Origin: Nitrosomicrobium frigidum (SeqCode) | GTDB lineage: Archaea > Thermoproteota > Nitrososphaeria > Nitrososphaerales > Nitrososphaeraceae | DNA length: 64,000 bases | Direction of reading: 5' to 3' | Assembly (NCBI GenBank): GCA_023251115.1 | Contig: JAHEZK010000003.1 | Span: 1 to 64,000, forward strand | Shown here: one piece after another, positions 62,761 through 64,000 of the stretch | How the letters are laid out: each line of letters begins with the position of its first letter | How positions within the stretch are numbered: the stretch's first letter is position 1 | Program-made: the position numbers and the translations under genes | Notes under the pieces: generated by a model | Database searches by the model: none | The model's input: the letters and a program-made list of their open reading frames with translations, nothing else | What the model was told of the DNA's origin: nothing

Positions 62761-63621
62761 CTACAGTTTGGTAATTTTATATATGAGATTGGCAGCTAGC
62801 ACAGTATTTTTTAATAGCATTGTAACGGTCATAGGTCCTACTCCACCAGGAACAGGAGTAATGTAGGCTGCTTTTTCTGAAACTGATTCAAAATCTACAT
62901 CACCTTTAATTTTTCCGTTGGTTCTGGAAATTCCAACATCAAAAATTATGGCACCTTCTTTGATCATGTCTTTTTGGAGAATAAATTTATGTCGATCACC
63001 TACAGCAGTAATGATGCAATCAAAGTTTCTTAATTTATACTCGATATTTTTTGATTTTGAATGGAAAAACGTTACTGTTGCATCACGGTTCATGAGTAAG
63101 ATACCCAAAGGTTTTCCAACTAGATTACTTCTGTTTAATATGGCCACATCCATCCCCTTAACATCGATATTGTAAAAATCCAAAAGCTCAATGATACCTA
63201 AGGGAGTGCAAGGCACTAGTTTTGGCGTACCTTTCAACAATAAACCCAAATTGTGAGATGTCAAACCATCTACATCTTTCTCATGGTTTACCATATTTGT
63301 AATGGAAGTTTCAATCTGGGGTGGCAATGGAAGTTGTACAAGTATTCCATGTACTTTGTCATCACGATTTAATTCCTCTATAATGCTTACAAGCTCGTTC
63401 TGAGAGACATTTTCTGGCAGTTTGATATCTCTAGTTAATATTCCCGCACTGTTTGCTGCGTTTTGTTTATTCTTAACATACATTGCAGATGCTTGATTAT
63501 CGCCAGCTAAGATTGTAGCTAAGCAAGGTCGAATACCTCTGTTTACTAAATCTAACACCTCGTCTCTGATTGTTAGTTTTACTTTTTGAGATACCAGGTT
63601 TCCGTCTATAAGTTGTCCCAA
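62761..63621 (-). CDS. folD: Bifunctional methylene-THF dehydrogenase/cyclohydrolase FolD
   Basis: A 286-residue enzyme that interconverts methylene-, methenyl- and formyl-THF using NAD(P). The catalytic Lys lies in SAMYVKNKQNAANSAGI; the substrate region VHGILVQLPLPPQI and the ending GGVGPMTVTMLLKNTV are diagnostic. It supplies 10-formyl-THF for PurN upstream. It forms an operon with the cyclo-ligase gene (four-base gap). Confidence 0.96.
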   Translation of the reverse strand: MGQLIDGNLVSQKVKLTIRDEVLDLVNRGIRPCLATILAGDNQASAMYVKNKQNAANSAGILTRDIKLPENVSQNELVSIIEELNRDDKVHGILVQLPLPPQIETSITNMVNHEKDVDGLTSHNLGLLLKGTPKLVPCTPLGIIELLDFYNIDVKGMDVAILNRSNLVGKPLGILLMNRDATVTFFHSKSKNIEYKLRNFDCIITAVGDRHKFILQKDMIKEGAIIFDVGISRTNGKIKGDVDFESVSEKAAYITPVPGGVGPMTVTMLLKNTVLAANLIYKITKL

Positions 63622-63684
63622 ATATTCTAAAAGTTCACAAAGTTATTTTTTTGCTTTACTGTGTTATATTTACTGGTTTTGCAT

Positions 63685-64000
63685 TTACTGCCCGGTAACA
63701 ATTACCCTTCTGCCTTGAACAAGTAACCTTTGTTCAGCAAATAGGTTCACGCAATAGGGATACAGAATATGCTCCTGCTCAAGTATCCTGTCGGATAATG
63801 ACTCATATGTGTCATTGTCCAACACTGCGACATATCTCTGTGCGATAATTGGACCTGAATCTAATCCTTCGTCAACAAAATGAACAGTACATCCTGTAAC
63901 TTTTACTCCATAATCCCACGCTTTTTTTTGGGAATTAAGACCAGAAAATGAAGGCAAAAGCGAGGGATGGATATTCATTATTCTCATTTTGTATTTTCTT
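63685..64000 (-). CDS. purN: Phosphoribosylglycinamide formyltransferase, 5' part outside window
   Basis: The frame runs off the window end; about 104 residues are visible. It contains NIHPSLLPSF with the catalytic His and VDEGLDSGPIIAQ with the catalytic Asp, both diagnostic for GART. It transfers a formyl group from 10-formyl-THF to GAR. The Asn of the catalytic N-H-D triad is in NIHPS. The gene lies 63 bases upstream of folD on the same strand. Confidence 0.92.
   Translation of the reverse strand, partial: RKYKMRIMNIHPSLLPSFSGLNSQKKAWDYGVKVTGCTVHFVDEGLDSGPIIAQRYVAVLDNDTYESLSDRILEQEHILYPYCVNLFAEQRLLVQGRRVIVTGQ

Overview
The window looks like chromosome of an ammonia-oxidising archaeon (Nitrososphaeria, formerly Thaumarchaeota). 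The evidence is archaeal information-processing genes (eS8, eL13, eS17, uL2, aIF5A, RpoK, Cdc48, aCPSF1, KEOPS Cgi121, ScpA/B), archaeal-type purine synthesis (PurP), the archaeal early shikimate pair, and a class III polyhydroxyalkanoate (PHA) synthase plus mannosyl-3-phosphoglycerate synthase, both known from soil members of the group. The sequence is AT-rich, which fits a Nitrosocosmicus-like lineage better than the GC-richer Nitrososphaera; this is inference, since no amo gene or rRNA is present. Many genes start with TTG or GTG, and several have a TATA-like box about 25-30 bases before the start codon, as expected for leaderless archaeal transcripts.

Layout. 1-5.8 kb: small secreted and zinc-ribbon proteins, then a PHA cluster (phaE, phaC, an AbrB/phasin-like protein, an alpha/beta hydrolase) and a TauE/SafE exporter. 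5.8-17.7 kb: tiny zinc fingers, a site-2 protease, aCPSF1, UPF0147, scpAB, eS8, a divergent HemB-like protein, a glycosyltransferase, aIF5A, DedA, tRNA-Met(CAT), eL13 and a CBS/zinc-finger protein. 18-28.2 kb: a repeat-bearing secreted protein, a PII protein, the two archaeal early shikimate enzymes, an orphan DNA methyltransferase, a PKD protein, a 31-residue membrane peptide followed by a hairpin, a JAMM protease and an ABC-2 exporter. 28.2-41.7 kb: hypothetical genes, a membrane protein with a duplicated W-H...PPH motif, radical SAM, TatA, PurP, bifunctional nuclease, MpgS, Rieske, CorA, methyltransferase, half-size CtaA, a HAD-like pseudoenzyme and a HIT protein.

41.8-50.5 kb: a SelD/AIR-synthase-like protein diverges from a sulfate-assimilation operon (cysH-sat plus a membrane-anchored secreted protein); then nth, uL2, cdc48 and an ACT-like protein. 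50.6-60 kb: TatD, eS17, a MoaD/ThiS-like protein, Cgi121, a THUMP protein, a metallophosphoesterase, carB-carA and rpoK. 60-64 kb: a cyclophilin-like protein, a SWIM protein, purD, and a one-carbon/purine group on the minus strand (5-FTHF cyclo-ligase, folD, purN) cut by the window end.

The strongest anomaly is at the 5' end of carB. The conserved N-terminal segment lies in another reading frame and is separated from the rest of the gene by a 22-base insertion built around a perfect 15-base palindrome. Together with an apparent one-base loss just after the ATG, the net change is +21, so the frame of the ATG that overlaps the carA stop is the frame of the rest of carB.
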